The notes beneath the pieces are model-generated. The model saw only the letters and a program-made list of their open reading frames with translations, searched no databases and had not been told where the DNA came from. The translations under genes and the position numbers were made by a program. A stretch of DNA of 64,000 nucleotides. Source: Armillaria gallica. Lineage: Eukaryota > Basidiomycota > Agaricomycetes > Agaricales > Physalacriaceae. Shown here piece after piece: positions 23,055 through 34,187 of the stretch. Every line of letters begins with the position of its first letter. Position 1 is the first letter of the stretch. The stretch is from positions 3,100,001 to 3,164,000 of the forward strand of contig JBANDB010000001.1 of the NCBI GenBank assembly GCA_037576215.1, in the 5' to 3' direction.

Positions 23055-23960
23055 CTGGAGGTGTTCCAAGGCATCCTTGGCATCTCTGATGGCATCGAAA
23101 GGCCCAAAATTGGTTCAGAGTTCGTCAAGGAACATGGCGTAAGAGTATTGCCATGCTGGCAGATTCTGTGGATTGGGACGGAGGATGTCTGGTTCAAACC
23201 AGTCAAGAGCGGTGCCAGAAAGGAAAGAGATGGCGTAGTTGACTTTACTGGCATCTGCTGCAAAAGCAGTGGGTCTGTCATTCAAGTTCAACTGAAGGGA
23301 GATGATGAAAGCCTTAAGCTTCCATGGATCAGAGCCATCGAACATATCCAGTTCCTTAACCTTGGTATGGATGTTGTTGGGTCGAGGATTGTTTAGCGAA
23401 GTGGAAACCCCGTGCAACAGGTTCATGAATTCTCATAAGAATTCTTGTTCATTGGGGGCATTGTTGTCAGGTCTGCCTGGTCCTCCTGGTCCATTGGAAC
23501 CCCCAGGTCCTCCAGGTCCACTGGAACCACTAGGGCCACCAGGACCACCTGGTCCTCCTGATCCTCCTGGTCTGTTGGGGCGGCTTAGGCTACCTGGTTG
23601 GGAGTCGGATCTGACGTTACCCTGGTGTCAATTCGGAGGATGAGTAGGGGTATCAGTTTTGCCTCCAGAATCATTGGATCCCACAGTGTCCATTTGTTCC
23701 CCATTGGATGTGGGTTGAGGTGCTGGGGTGTGTGGATCTGGATTCTCTCAGTATCCATTGAATATGCCTGTCCTTTGGTGATGTAGAAGGTCATCAGGTG
23801 GCAGAGTACCAAAAGGGTTAGGAGAACTGTAGTTCTCAGATTGACGAGCAGTAAAACTGGAGTGGCTGTAGGTTTCCCTATGAGATGGTTGTCCTCCAAT
23901 GGAGGCTGATCTGAAAAGCTCTGGATTTTCCTTAAATGCAGATGCTGCTATGTATTCCAT

Positions 23961-24590
23961 GAAAAAGATTGGTGTCTTTCATTTCAGGCCTTTGCCTGTC
24001 TCTGGAGGGTATGTGTATGTGGTTGTCATGATTTAGAGAAAAATTTGACTCAAGGGGTTGAGTTCAAATATACTGTTAGGAATGTGCCAAATAGACAAAA
24101 GTAACTCGCATGAGCAGAGGTCCATGGAGTGCGTGGGCTTTGGCAAAGCTATTAGCAATGTCACTCTTGAGCCAAAGCCCTAATATTGGATTGCGGAGTG
24201 GAGTCTACAGAGAGCAAAGGTTTGGATAGAGTAAGAATAGTCCAACAGAGCAGAGGCCATGGACTTGAGAGTGATAGGATTAGACTTGGAGTCAGAGAGA
24301 GATTTGGCTAAACCAAGTTGATATTCGAACTGAATATCTACAAGTAATTCTACAGTATTTATATGAGTAGGTAGTCTGAGTCAGAGTCCGATGGAATCTG
24401 ACAGAGGTCTGTTTGCTACTGAATTTGGGTTCTAGATTTAATATGTGAAATAGTAAAATGAAACAGAAATAAAATATTAAATAGAGTAAGTAAATGGTAA
24501 GCAGCCGGAGGCTACAGATGTCCGATAGTGTGATCTGTTGTGAAGTCTATGCTTGAAGTCGGTGTGAAGTGGAGGTCCATGGCATGCACA
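23961..24590. other. no gene recognised; possible Gypsy-2 leader or LTR
   Basis: AT-rich sequence upstream of the Gypsy-2 gag start. TGTTAGGAATG near 24075 looks like an LTR start, but no partner was found left of 15655. The right part merges into the truncated end of the DDE transposase. Confidence 0.4.
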
Positions 24591-26514
24591 TAACAGTCCC
24601 TTTAAAGATGCCTGCATAAAGATGGCCATCAGGAAAGTAAAGTGGCTGAGGAGCATTGTTAAATGTAGCATCCTTCATCCAGCATAGGAACCATCAGGCT
24701 TATAGACCGGCTTCCCATCTTCATCACATAGTGTGATGTCCACCAGCCAGTTTTTTCCAACAGGAGGGGTGTTCCTAAGCAATTTGCAAGCAGAAATTTT
24801 GTCATCAGCATACTTTTTATGGGTTGTAGCATTATCATAAATGAAGATATGCTCAATGTTGTCACCAAAGTCTGGGAGAATGTTCATGGCCTCATTGGCT
24901 TGTAAAATAATGTCATCTGTGGTAAAGTACCCATCCCTGTTCTTACCCGATTTCATGACTCTGCGTGCACTTTTTGTTTTATCCAATGACTCCAGCCACC
25001 CAAAATCAGCTGAGAAGAAGTCTGTGATCATGAGAGATGCCCCCTCTCCCTTGCAGTATAGTTTTGCAGGCTCAGCAATGTGATACCAAGACTTCCTTCT
25101 CCAATCATATGCATAGAAGATAGATTCATCATGAAACCAAAGAACAACATGCTTGCCATCAGGGTGAACACCATCAATCAGCTTTCCATCCTTGTCAAAG
25201 ATCTGCATCCGGTGCCTGAGTTTCTTAATCTTTGGAATGAATACTTTGTCGCAATCCCATACCACATCTGCACACTCATGCCCATCAACATATTGGCCCT
25301 TCTTTGCCTCTTGCCAATAGTAGCCTAAGACCCAAAGGTAGTGTTGTGCTGTGTGCAGAGAGATCTCCTTTGTGATTCCATGCTTCTCCTTTATGTCAGG
25401 ACATGCCAAAAACAGAACAACCTTTGTGGCCATGATGTTCTTTCCTAGCTCTTAAAGATGCAAATTAACCTCTTGAGCTAGGTCCTCATTAACAAGCATT
25501 GTTTCATTCCAGTTGCCATATGAGTTTAGTGGGAGGAGAGTACAATCTGATATATATTGATGGACCAGTTGGTGAAGGACCCAAGCACCATATGTCCCAT
25601 AGAGCAATGTAACCATGGCCTGAAGAGATGAAGCAGCCCATTTTTTGTAAGTCATAGATCTTGGGTCTGTGTAAAGAGAGAGCATTGATTGCATTCCCTC
25701 CATCCAAACCCTTCAAAATGGATCTAGATCCACAATTTTATGCCCCTTTCCATTGTCTCTTTATGGATACAGAGTATCATGCAGGTCCTCCAAAGCAGCC
25801 AATGCTTTACTCATTGATGGTGGCTCTGTCTTCTTCCCATTGCGCTTTAACACAGCAGAGAATGTGTTCTCAAAGGCATTGAGTTCTTTGATAGGAGTAG
25901 GAAGGGGAGCCTAGGTTCCATCCAGCACAAGCAATGGTTTGATCTCAATATTGGCTATTGGCAGTGTGTAATCATTGACAATGTGCTTCATATCAGATTC
26001 CCCATCTGTTTCATCATTTAGCATCATGTCTTTACTCCCAGAATAGAAGGCAAAAACTGATTCATTGTCTTCTTCTATAATGTCCTTGTACAATGGCCTA
26101 TTTGGCTTGCACAGAGTGTATTTGTGGTAGGATTGATTGGGAGCTGCAGCAAGGACTTTGGGAGAGGATGGATTTGCATCAAAGAGTCCATGGCAGATAT
26201 TTTCAGGTAATGGAACATTGACCTGGTTGTGTACAAGCAGCATTGCAAAAAATGTGTTATCATTTGGAGCCAGATCAAACTCTATGGGCATCACAGATGC
26301 CACTGCATGTATAGAATTATCATGTTAACATTATAAGCCAAACTATCATGTAATGAGAGGTGAATATACACACATTTTCCTTATTATCAAATTTTCTTCT
26401 TTTTTTCTGAGGAGACAAACTCTCTATTGTTTGCTTCACTCTATTTTTAAGGGCTTCTACAGCTTTTCCTATGTTTTCTAGTCTTTGTTTGAGGTGATTT
26501 GGCTTTCAAGCCAT
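24590..26514 (-). pseudogene. DDE transposase of a basidiomycete Tc1/mariner/IS630-like type, truncated
   Basis: Exon 1 starts at 26514 (LENIGKAVEALKNRVKQ ... KKRRKFDNKENV). An intron runs from GTGTGTAT near 26374 to TGCAG at about 26303. Exon 2 continues through MPIEFDLAPNDNTFFAM and LPTPIKELNAFE to MLSLYTDPRSMTY. The catalytic half shows GQYVDGHECADVV, WFHDESIFYAYD (first Asp), KGEGASLMITDF and FIYDNATTHKKYADD (second Asp). TAG, TAA and TGA stops interrupt it near 25913, 25453 and elsewhere. The frame stops at PQPLYFPDG ... FKG, so the last acidic catalytic residue is missing. The element is dead. The family name is from memory of conserved motifs. Confidence 0.82.
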
Positions 26515-27072
26515 AATGAGGAAGCTTTGCGACATGTCAAGATGCGTATATTAACACGATAATGCTCCAAATCCATAATTGCTCCTTCTGTATGGTCTTT
26601 CTGACAAAATTGTTATTGTGATCAAATGAAATACACTTCAATACACAATTTCTATTTTCTACTTTTGACATATCTATACGAGGAAGCAGAATAGTTAACT
26701 TTTTCTGCCAGAGTCACTCAATTTGGACATATCACACAAGATCATGTGACCTAAGTGGACCTTGGATGTCACCTACCTTACTATTTTGTTCAATTTGAAC
26801 ATTGGTGTGATGTGTGATGCATTTAGACCAATTTAAACACTCGAATGGGGCATTGAGGATGTGTGATGGATAAAAAATTTAAACCTCAAATTTCAGAGTC
26901 AGCTTCAATTGTACAGCTTTACAATGAAAATTTGGAACATTCTACACCAGATATTGAAGAGAGAAGCATTTCTAGCAAAATTTTCAAATTTTTATCCAGT
27001 TATGGCATTGTTAGAGAATTTTTTTAGTTTTGGACTTGTGATGGGGTGCGAAATCAATTCAAACAAGCCTCT

Positions 27073-29312
27073 TGTATCCAACACTGTGCACTCTGACTTA
27101 TATATGCAGCCTTCAAGACAACACTGATAGCCACACTAGAGATAGAAGCATCAATTCCCCCTCTCAATATGTGCATGAGATAGTGCGCAATCTGGTTTAA
27201 CAAGCTAAGTACCTCTAACCCCATCATTGAGCAGCTGGACAACCAGTGGAGAGGTGGCTGAGCTCCCAGCCTACCCCCACCACTTCCCTTCCACCCCACT
27301 TCTCAGTCCAAAAAGAATATCACTAAAAGCACATGTCTCCAGCAGGCTGCAAAACAGACAAGCCCTAATGATGAATGACTCTTCCCATTCTCAAGAGGCT
27401 ACCAGAATGGGAAAAAAAAATAATATAGGGTCAATTAAAAGATTTTGCACACTAGCACTGCACCTACCTACCTCCATGTGATTAAAATGATGTCATATCC
27501 TCCACATTGAGCTGATTATGGAACAAAAATGGGAAATTATATTGCATTCATATACTATTATTTAACCGAATATCATTTTGATTACAATCTGAGTCATTTC
27601 TAGTCAGATAAGTAGAGCACATAAATTTGAACATATGATATCATATGCTGACTCATGATGGCAGTGCAGCCAATACTTTGTCTACTCTCAATGTTGTACT
27701 GCACAAGCATTATAAACATTGTAGGTCTATTGATTAGACATATTGTCACTTAAATATCTCACCTTTTTACATTTGGAAGGCAGTTTTGAGGCCATTTGAA
27801 GTGAGTCAACTTTTTTTTTTCAGGCCTGCTGGCTCAACCTACCTATCTACCCAGTGTTCTGGGCTGCAATTCTGGTAGCCCCTTACCCATTCTACCAGCC
27901 CCTGTGGCATAAATCAATGGCCAACTTCATTAGATGCCTTCAAATCACAGAAGCAGATCCAATGATAGACAAGCAGGATGCTGCTATTAGGCACAAACTT
28001 CACATTACAGCACTCCAGGCACCAAACCACTTGCTAATCTATCTGGATAGCTCACTACAACCACTACACAGGATCTGCCAAGTAGGCACAGGGGTTGTAA
28101 GGTACCAGAACAGAGAAGAGGTATTCACCCAAAAAATAAGACTGGGATCTCTTGCAGAGGTTTATAATGGTGAACTTGGGGTGCTTGCTATAGGCACCAC
28201 AACAGCAGTTGAGTACTGCTCCATCCACCCTGAGATCACACACATTCACTTCTTTGTAGATAGCATGTCAGCAGTTGGTGCAGCCTTCAATACAAGCTCC
28301 AAACCAGGGCAGTCATTCTGCATCATCTTCAACAAGAAGATACATGAACTCTTAGAAGATGAAGACCACAACATAGAGTTGGCTTGGGCACCAGGGCACA
28401 CTGGAATCCAAGGAAATGAAAGAGCCAGTGAGCTGGCCAAGGAGGCAGTGGAGCTGGAAGCAAAGATTGCAGAGAGCAGATCAAATGCTCTCTGAAGATC
28501 AAAGGAAAAGCTGAAAAGAGAATGGACCTGGACATGGAAAAACAGCCTCACATCAGACTGTTTTGCACCCTCCAACCATATAGCACCCTCCCCAAAACCC
28601 ACAAAGCATTTCCGCAAACTACACAGAAAGCATGAAGTCTTTGGTCACCTTGTCCAGTGCTGAACCAGACACTGCTTTGCAGGCAAGTACTACAGCTGAT
28701 TTGTACTACAAAAAGTTATCCAGTGCTCCTGCAGAGAGCATATGCAAACTCAAGAGCACATCGTCCGAGATTGCCCCCATTACAATGGATATCATAAGAG
28801 ACTATACAAAGTTTCTAAAGACATATACTTGCCAGACATTCTTGAAACAAAGGAGGACATAGAAGCCTTGGCATCATTCCTAGAGAAATTGGGTGCATTC
28901 ACAAAAACCAGTAACCCCAAATGACTGCCCATTCGACCTATGTTAGATGAGAAGGAACTTGTGCTGGAAGACTAGCTGGGAGATTTTAACCTGGAGTGAG
29001 AAAAAGATCCCCAAGACTGAGAAGTGGAAGAGAAAGAGAAAGGATGGCACCAACATCTTCAAGAACACCAAAGAAACCAGCTCCATGCACCACATCGTGC
29101 CCTATAGCCCAAGTTATGGTGGTGTCAACCTCCTCTAGACACCAAAAACTCAACACACAAAGATACTAGAAAAACTATACTATTAAAGCACTGAGAATAC
29201 TTATGTACACCCACATTAGCTACTGGAGCTAGCCATGAGCAAGTGCTGCCATGTCTCTGTATATAGATTATAGGTTGCGGTTTCAAAATATAAAATCAAA
29301 AAAAAAAAAAAA
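27073..29312 (+). mobile_element. 5'-truncated Tad1-like LINE with poly(A)
   Basis: The insertion lies between two copies of AAACAAGCCTCT (27061-27072 and 29313-29324) and ends in a poly(A) run at about 29298-29312. The coding remnant begins just after the 5' breakpoint (ATLEIEASIPPLNMCMR, near 27130). It continues into RNase H and a C-terminal zinc-binding region, and 3' UTR follows from about 28925. Target duplication plus poly(A) is the signature of target-primed reverse transcription. Confidence 0.88.
27838..28924 (+). pseudogene. LINE ORF2 C-terminus: RNase H and zinc-binding tail
   Basis: The RNase H domain shows the acidic residues in LLIYLDSSLQ, AEVYNGELGV and HFFVDSMSAV and the His region WAPGHTGIQGNERASELAKE. 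The tail shows TQEHIVRDCPHYNGYH and LPDILETKEDIEALASFLEK, typical of Tad1-like elements of Agaricomycetes. A long open stretch covers 27854-28495. Beyond it TGA and frame changes interrupt the tail. The endonuclease and reverse transcriptase parts are missing because of 5' truncation. Confidence 0.88.
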
Positions 29313-29394
29313 AAACAAGCCTCTCATAATGCATGATCAAGAGTGGTTTTTGGAGCCTCCATGACACACGATGTTCAATTTGAACAAAATAGTA

Positions 29395-30870
29395 CAATAA
29401 TCTGTCAAATGGTAAAGTGCTGACTAAGCACACTTGCCTTTGCCCCTGATGGCATCATATATTTGCTCCCATGAACTACCACTTCATCTGGATAACCCTC
29501 CAAAGCTCCAACACTATCAAAAGGCATAAAACACCCAAAGACACAGTCTGGCAACAAACTACGTCTCACATGGCACACCAACTCATTGAATTAGGACAGC
29601 CCAGACACAAAATGATTCTTGATGGGTGCCAGTTCACATTCTCAGTGCCTCAGACACATTGACACATCAGACTTAGCCCTATATGTCTTTCAAAACTGTA
29701 GCTTGCTGTCTAAGCTCTCTGTAACAACTCTCAGTTATCTTAGCCCACTGCAGAGTGATATCCAAGATGCTACAAGGAACTTAGAAAAGGACAACTCTAA
29801 GCTACACACCAACACCATTCTCTAGCTGGCTGTCCATCCTACAGCTACACAACCCATGGGAGCCTCTGTACATCCTCACCCACTGATGCAGTGACATATC
29901 TTGCCATGCTTCAGCCTATGCCTAGTAAAAGGGTTGCACAAGTCAGCCTGGTGCCTGTTTTCAATGACATTTATCTCAAATGCTGTATTATGTAATTCAC
30001 CAGCCATAGCATTGCAATACACTCTCAAGGTTTTCGAGACATGTCAACACTGCTCTGAGCTCAGAGGCATCAATCTGCATAGCAGAGGCAACACTATCCT
30101 CCATCTTATTACTCCTCACACAACTTCTTCCAATTCTGTGCCACTGCAAAATCATTTTGGGTGTCATTCCCTGCAGAGCAAACCCCAGCTAAATGTGAAT
30201 GAGCCACCACACCATGTCATGGTTTGCCATGGTCCTGTCATTGCTGAGGTCCACAGTTTCAGGGGAGCCTGCTTACTGGAAAAACAGTATCTCCATAGAG
30301 GAGGTCATGGGAATTCACAAGTTCTATTTGTTATATGCTCTAGAGTAAATGCAGTCAGGTACCTTGATGTCATACCTTTTGATGTTTGTCAGCAGGGACA
30401 CTATGTACTTTTCCCTATGGTTCATGTTGTCTTGTTTTTGTCTATGACCCTGGCAAGGGCCACCATTCAGGATGCCAACATTTACAATTGCAGTGTTTGT
30501 ACTACACCCCCAGCCCACACTTATAAACTGCAAGTATTACAGCACTGAGAAAAGTATACATTCATAGCTATGCTTTCTGCATCAACATAGCACTAGCTAC
30601 TCAATTCTGTTTTTACAAGCCCAGCACCTCTGTATTTATATTACTTATGGGTTTATTCATGTATTATCTTGAGATGAGCTTCAATGTCTCTTCTCAAGTG
30701 TGCATATGCCATGTCATTAGGCCTGAGTGTGCATATTGCATATAGTAAAGACTGAAAGAGAGGAGGATTACAGAGATTAAGTACTTAGTTTGAGTACAGT
30801 ATAATAAGCAATGAAGATAATATAACAAAAAATAATGATGAGAACTTAGTCAAAAATCACACTCATTCAT
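29395..30870. other. no recognised gene
   Basis: AT-rich, CpG-poor sequence. One plus-strand frame of 215 codons (29901-30548) is open, but it has no recognisable motif, is rich in His, Cys and Leu, and sits in decayed repeat sequence. I treat it as accidental. Confidence 0.5.
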
Positions 30871-30881
30871 CTTGAACACTA

Positions 30882-32152
30882 TTATGCCCTTTCAACAATT
30901 ACTACAAGCTCATCTGACTGCTGCTGTTGAGCTTCAATGTCAGTTTCAAGGACTGCGCTCTCTGTGGTGGATTCTTGGAAGCTTGTTGTGCCAACTTCTG
31001 AAGGTGCCTGGAAATGAAGTGACGATACGGTGCTTCCATCACATTCATCATTGGGGCACGTATGTCCTGCTGCTGCTCGACCAATAAGGATTGTGGGTGC
31101 TACTCCCTACATAAGGTGTTCCATCAATGACAAGTGAGTCTGGGGTCATAAACACACCTTTGTGATAATAGCTATGGCATCAAAGTATGCTGATCCAATA
31201 TTGTTGTGAATAGTGAGAGCCAGATATACAATCAGAGATATTGAATAGAGAGCTGAGGATTCAACCAGCACTTCAATGCAACGGCGATAAACTCTCAATT
31301 GACCACCTGTTCTGCTTTTAACCCCAGTAACAGTCAAAATGCAGTAAATGATGAGGAGAGTGCACCATAATGTTGTTACTAGGACAAAGAGTATATAGAG
31401 TTCTGAAAGTATGTCTGAGGTCTCACAAATGTATTGGAGATATACTTCAATGATTTTTGACACTATGCAGAAGGTTGGATACATTGAAAAAGTAAATGAG
31501 ATTGATCACTTTACCAGTTACACAAATTAGAGAAAGTATTGGAAGCAGAACAATGATCCAGCGCCGTCCCCAAACTGTCCAGCAGCACCAGATCTAGAGT
31601 TAGAACAATGATGAGCTGATGTGGATAATTCCCATCAAGACACACACACCATATATAAGTCTGTGAGAATAGTGCTAATGGAGGCTGCAATACCCCCCAC
31701 TATCACAATTGCTGGGGCCTCATGGCCATACATCAAACTTGAGCTTACAGTCAAAAGGTTTTGACCATTTTTGATGAATGCAGAGTGCACAGATGACCAT
31801 TCAACAGCAAAACTGATAGTAATCAGAGCATGAAGGAGAATGATAACCACAACCAAAGCTCATCGGATCTGCCAACATTTATTGATAACTGTGCATTTCA
31901 ATTCAGCTTGGATGCTGTAGTGGAGATATTCCTGGAATCCTAGCTCACAGATATTCCACAAGGTGACAGCAAGAATACCTGTATACATGCCTATGTCCAT
32001 CATTGATCAGCACCTACATATGAAGAGACAAAATGATGCTGCTCACCATACAATAGTGCCTCTAGGATCCTTGAGTTCAACTCAGCATCAAGAAGTTGAA
32101 ATATGATATTCTTGTCTGTGTCAGTAAGATCTGACAGAGAATCTGCCTGAGT
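30882..32152 (-). pseudogene. seven-pass membrane protein gene of an Agaricomycete family, one TGA stop
   Basis: Exons can be followed on the minus strand: SLSDLTDTDKNIIFQLLDAE (about 32140), GILAVTLWNI (31990), LVVVIILLHALITISFAVEW (31850), PAIVIVGGIAASISTILTD, WCCWTVWGRRWIIVLLPILS (31590), YILFVLVTTLWCTLLIIY, VTGVKSRTGGQLRVYRR (31300), LVESSALYSISLIVYLAL and, after an intron, GVAPTILIGRAAAGHT (31090). The end is a TAA at 30882. Introns have GT-AG ends, e.g. GTGTGTTTATGACC...TATGTAG before GVAPT. One TGA near 31860 (QIR-stop-ALVVV) interrupts it, again where relatives have Arg, and the initiator Met is not evident. This is a large family of unknown function in mushrooms. The copy is decayed but recent. 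Confidence 0.75.
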
Positions 32153-32449
32153 CACTATAGGAAAAAGCAAGAACAATGGGATAGTGGTTTATGAGAATAA
32201 GATACCAAATCTCTCATTATATAAAAAGTATCACAAGTCCATCAAGGTGAAAAAAGATGGTTGCTGTGAGGGATCTTGAGTTCTATGGCAATATCAAATC
32301 AGACAAATATCCCTTAAAGTCCTTGATGTTCAAGTGTTTGGAGACCTCAGCATAGTGATATCAGATTGACCAATGTTGGTGTATGAATCAACAATAGAGG
32401 TGGTGCCTCCCAAAGCATAATTTTGTTTAAAGTATGTACCAATCTGTTA

Positions 32450-33170
32450 TAAACAGTGAGTTAAACAGAAGAGTGGCTAGGTACCTCTAAGAGATCAGTT
32501 AGGATTGCAATTGGAGGGAGACAAGGATAGAATTCCTAGACAAGCTCATTGTTTCAGCAACCATAACCTCTAGTAGGCTACACATATACCACAACAACTA
32601 CTAGAGTCAACATCATAGAGGTGACAGCACAACTTACAATATCTTTACTAGCTAAGGTTATATATTGGCACTTCTCAGCATCCATCTAGATATCAAATTA
32701 TAATGAAAATCACACATAAACCAGTAGAACCTTACATGGCTTATATGTTTCATTCTCCTTGGACATGTTCCCACTTTTATAATACTGATTTCTTGATAAA
32801 TAACATGTTTTCTGACAATGATGAATTGGGGATGCAAAAGGAAGAATGGACATTGGCAGAAGCTGACTGGCACAGATGTTCCACAGCGTAACAGCAAAAA
32901 TGTCAGTGTATATACCTGATATCAGTCAACATCTACATGCCTAGACACTGAACATCAATGCCTACCATGCAATAGTGCATAGAGAATTCCAGTATTCAGC
33001 TGATTATCTATAGTTTGAAACAGGTAGATTTTATAATCATTGGTAAGATCTGACAAAATATCAGTCTGAGTGGCCATGGGGGAAAGAAAGCAGGAGCATT
33101 GTGGTAGTGGTTTGTATGAAGACATACCAATCTGCTTGTTATAAATAGTGTGATTGCTGGAGACACTCAT
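32450..33170 (-). pseudogene. second copy of the seven-pass family, 5' fragment only
   Basis: The N-terminal exon MATQTDILSDLTNDYKIYLF, then LNTGILYALLHG, is joined across an intron to VYTDIFAVTLWNIC. This matches the start of the neighbouring gene at 30882-32152. The remaining helices are absent. Sequence at about 32450-32800 matches 37880-38290 instead (ARNQYYKS-type segment, a GTAAGG...ATCTAG intron, SCAVTSMMLTLVVVVVYV). It therefore looks like a recombined or truncated tandem copy. Confidence 0.55.
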
Positions 33171-33419
33171 TAGTTACTGCAAAAATAAATATTGGCAACA
33201 GGTCAGAACAGAATTCCATACTAACTGAGTTTTGGCAAATTAGTGAGCCATCATGTATATTGATACTTAGCCAAAGTGGGCCATTGCAAGCATGGCAAGT
33301 ATAAGTCCAAACTTTGAAGGCAGTAGTGAGTAAGTGACCAGCAGCATAGAAATGAGAATAGATGTTTTCTTTTTTATGGCTGCAGTATATAATATCTTGA
33401 CTCTTGGGACCCACATTAG

Positions 33420-34187
33420 TTTACTCCTAAGTCCCAACTGACTATTCTTCTACAGCTATAGCATTGAGGCCAACAACACTCTACAGTGTTGAGATGAGCT
33501 CATGAGAGGAAACAGAGGCCACCATCATATTCATCAATGACAGAAACAGCAATGGATGTCTGATAACAGTCATGCAACTGGTAGAGAGTGCAGGATCTGA
33601 CAAAAATGGAAATGGGGGTCATTGACATTATTAGTAAGTTATCCCTGACAGCATCTCACCTAGCTTCACCATTTAACCATTTGTCCATAGTCCTGTGAGT
33701 CTGCCGCATACAACAGGACATGAGATGATGTAAAATCAAATGAGAACAAAACAGTGGTCATCTTTGACAGCTATTGTTGTCGTCTATCAGCAGAGCCCGA
33801 AACAGTATATGTATATAGAAATCTACAGAAGCACTAGTCAATCTGCCCTAATAGGCAGAGATCCATCTATAAAGGAAATGAATGTTGCAGAATGTATAAG
33901 CCAAAATATGCATACATCAAAAACCAGACAATGCCATACATGTGCATAATCTTACAGTTATCCACACAAAATGTTAACATGTATCCCAACCAAGATTGAC
34001 TTCTGAGATTCTATTGAGACATTGTGTGTAGGTTTGGTTATTAATTTCAACTCAAACTTCCCTTTCATAACATGTGAGATTTGTGTCCATTTCATGGCAG
34101 AAATGTTAGGAGTAGGTACATCTTCTATAAATGTATAGCTTCATAAAAACATGGAGAATCTTATTTTTTATTTTAAAGAAAGCCTGC
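33420..34187. other. no recognised gene
   Basis: AT-rich sequence left of the element at 34188. At 33250-33330 there is weak similarity, in opposite orientation, to 52450-52520, so this may be an outer part of family X copy 2. Confidence 0.4.

Larger units (their letters stand above)
15655..23960 (-). mobile_element. Ty3/gypsy chromodomain element (Gypsy-2), nested and CpG-decayed
   Basis: On the minus strand gag, protease, reverse transcriptase, RNase H, integrase and chromodomain follow in order from 23960 to 15655. Gag is interrupted by two separate elements (21400-23054 and 19865-21185). All seven Arg-position TGA stops I could check (see the gag and pol entries) sit where relatives have Arg. 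Terminal repeats were not found, so the ends are those of the coding part. The element is inactive. Confidence 0.9.
19483..23960 (-). pseudogene. Gypsy-2 gag in three pieces
   Basis: Piece 1 (23960-23055) has a Ser/Pro-rich N-terminus, a collagen-like Gly-Pro run near 23480-23580 and the capsid core ([18 protein letters not shown] ... GTALDWFEP), ending in ALEHLQ. Piece 2 (21395-21186) continues with MHDGDQIMKYMVQFNQYASQ to LDAHYWTR. Piece 3 (19860-19483) continues with RTEISHENWENK to a zinc-knuckle-like CMFCGSKHKTEDC. The pieces join cleanly when the two inserted elements are removed. TGA stops at 23748-23750, 23433-23435 and 23115-23117 replace Arg codons. Confidence 0.88.
26781..29392. 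mobile_element. possible MITE with TA duplication, host of the LINE insertion
   Basis: CTATTTTGTTCAATTTGAAC at 26781-26800 is matched in inverted orientation at 29373-29392 with one mismatch, and TA flanks both sides. Without the LINE the unit would be about 360 bp. The size, the TA duplication and the lack of coding sequence fit a Tc1/mariner-type MITE. The inverted repeat is partly palindromic, so chance similarity is possible. Confidence 0.4.

Noticed and set aside
23302..23643. Collagen-like Gly-Pro-Pro repeat frame on the plus strand
   Set aside because: It is the antisense shadow of the Gly-Pro-rich linker in Gypsy-2 gag, which is the coding strand by its neighbours.
29901..30548. Open frame of 215 codons on the plus strand
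   Set aside because: No recognisable motif, unusual Cys/His/Leu composition and location in decayed repeat sequence. CpG-poor DNA favours chance open frames.
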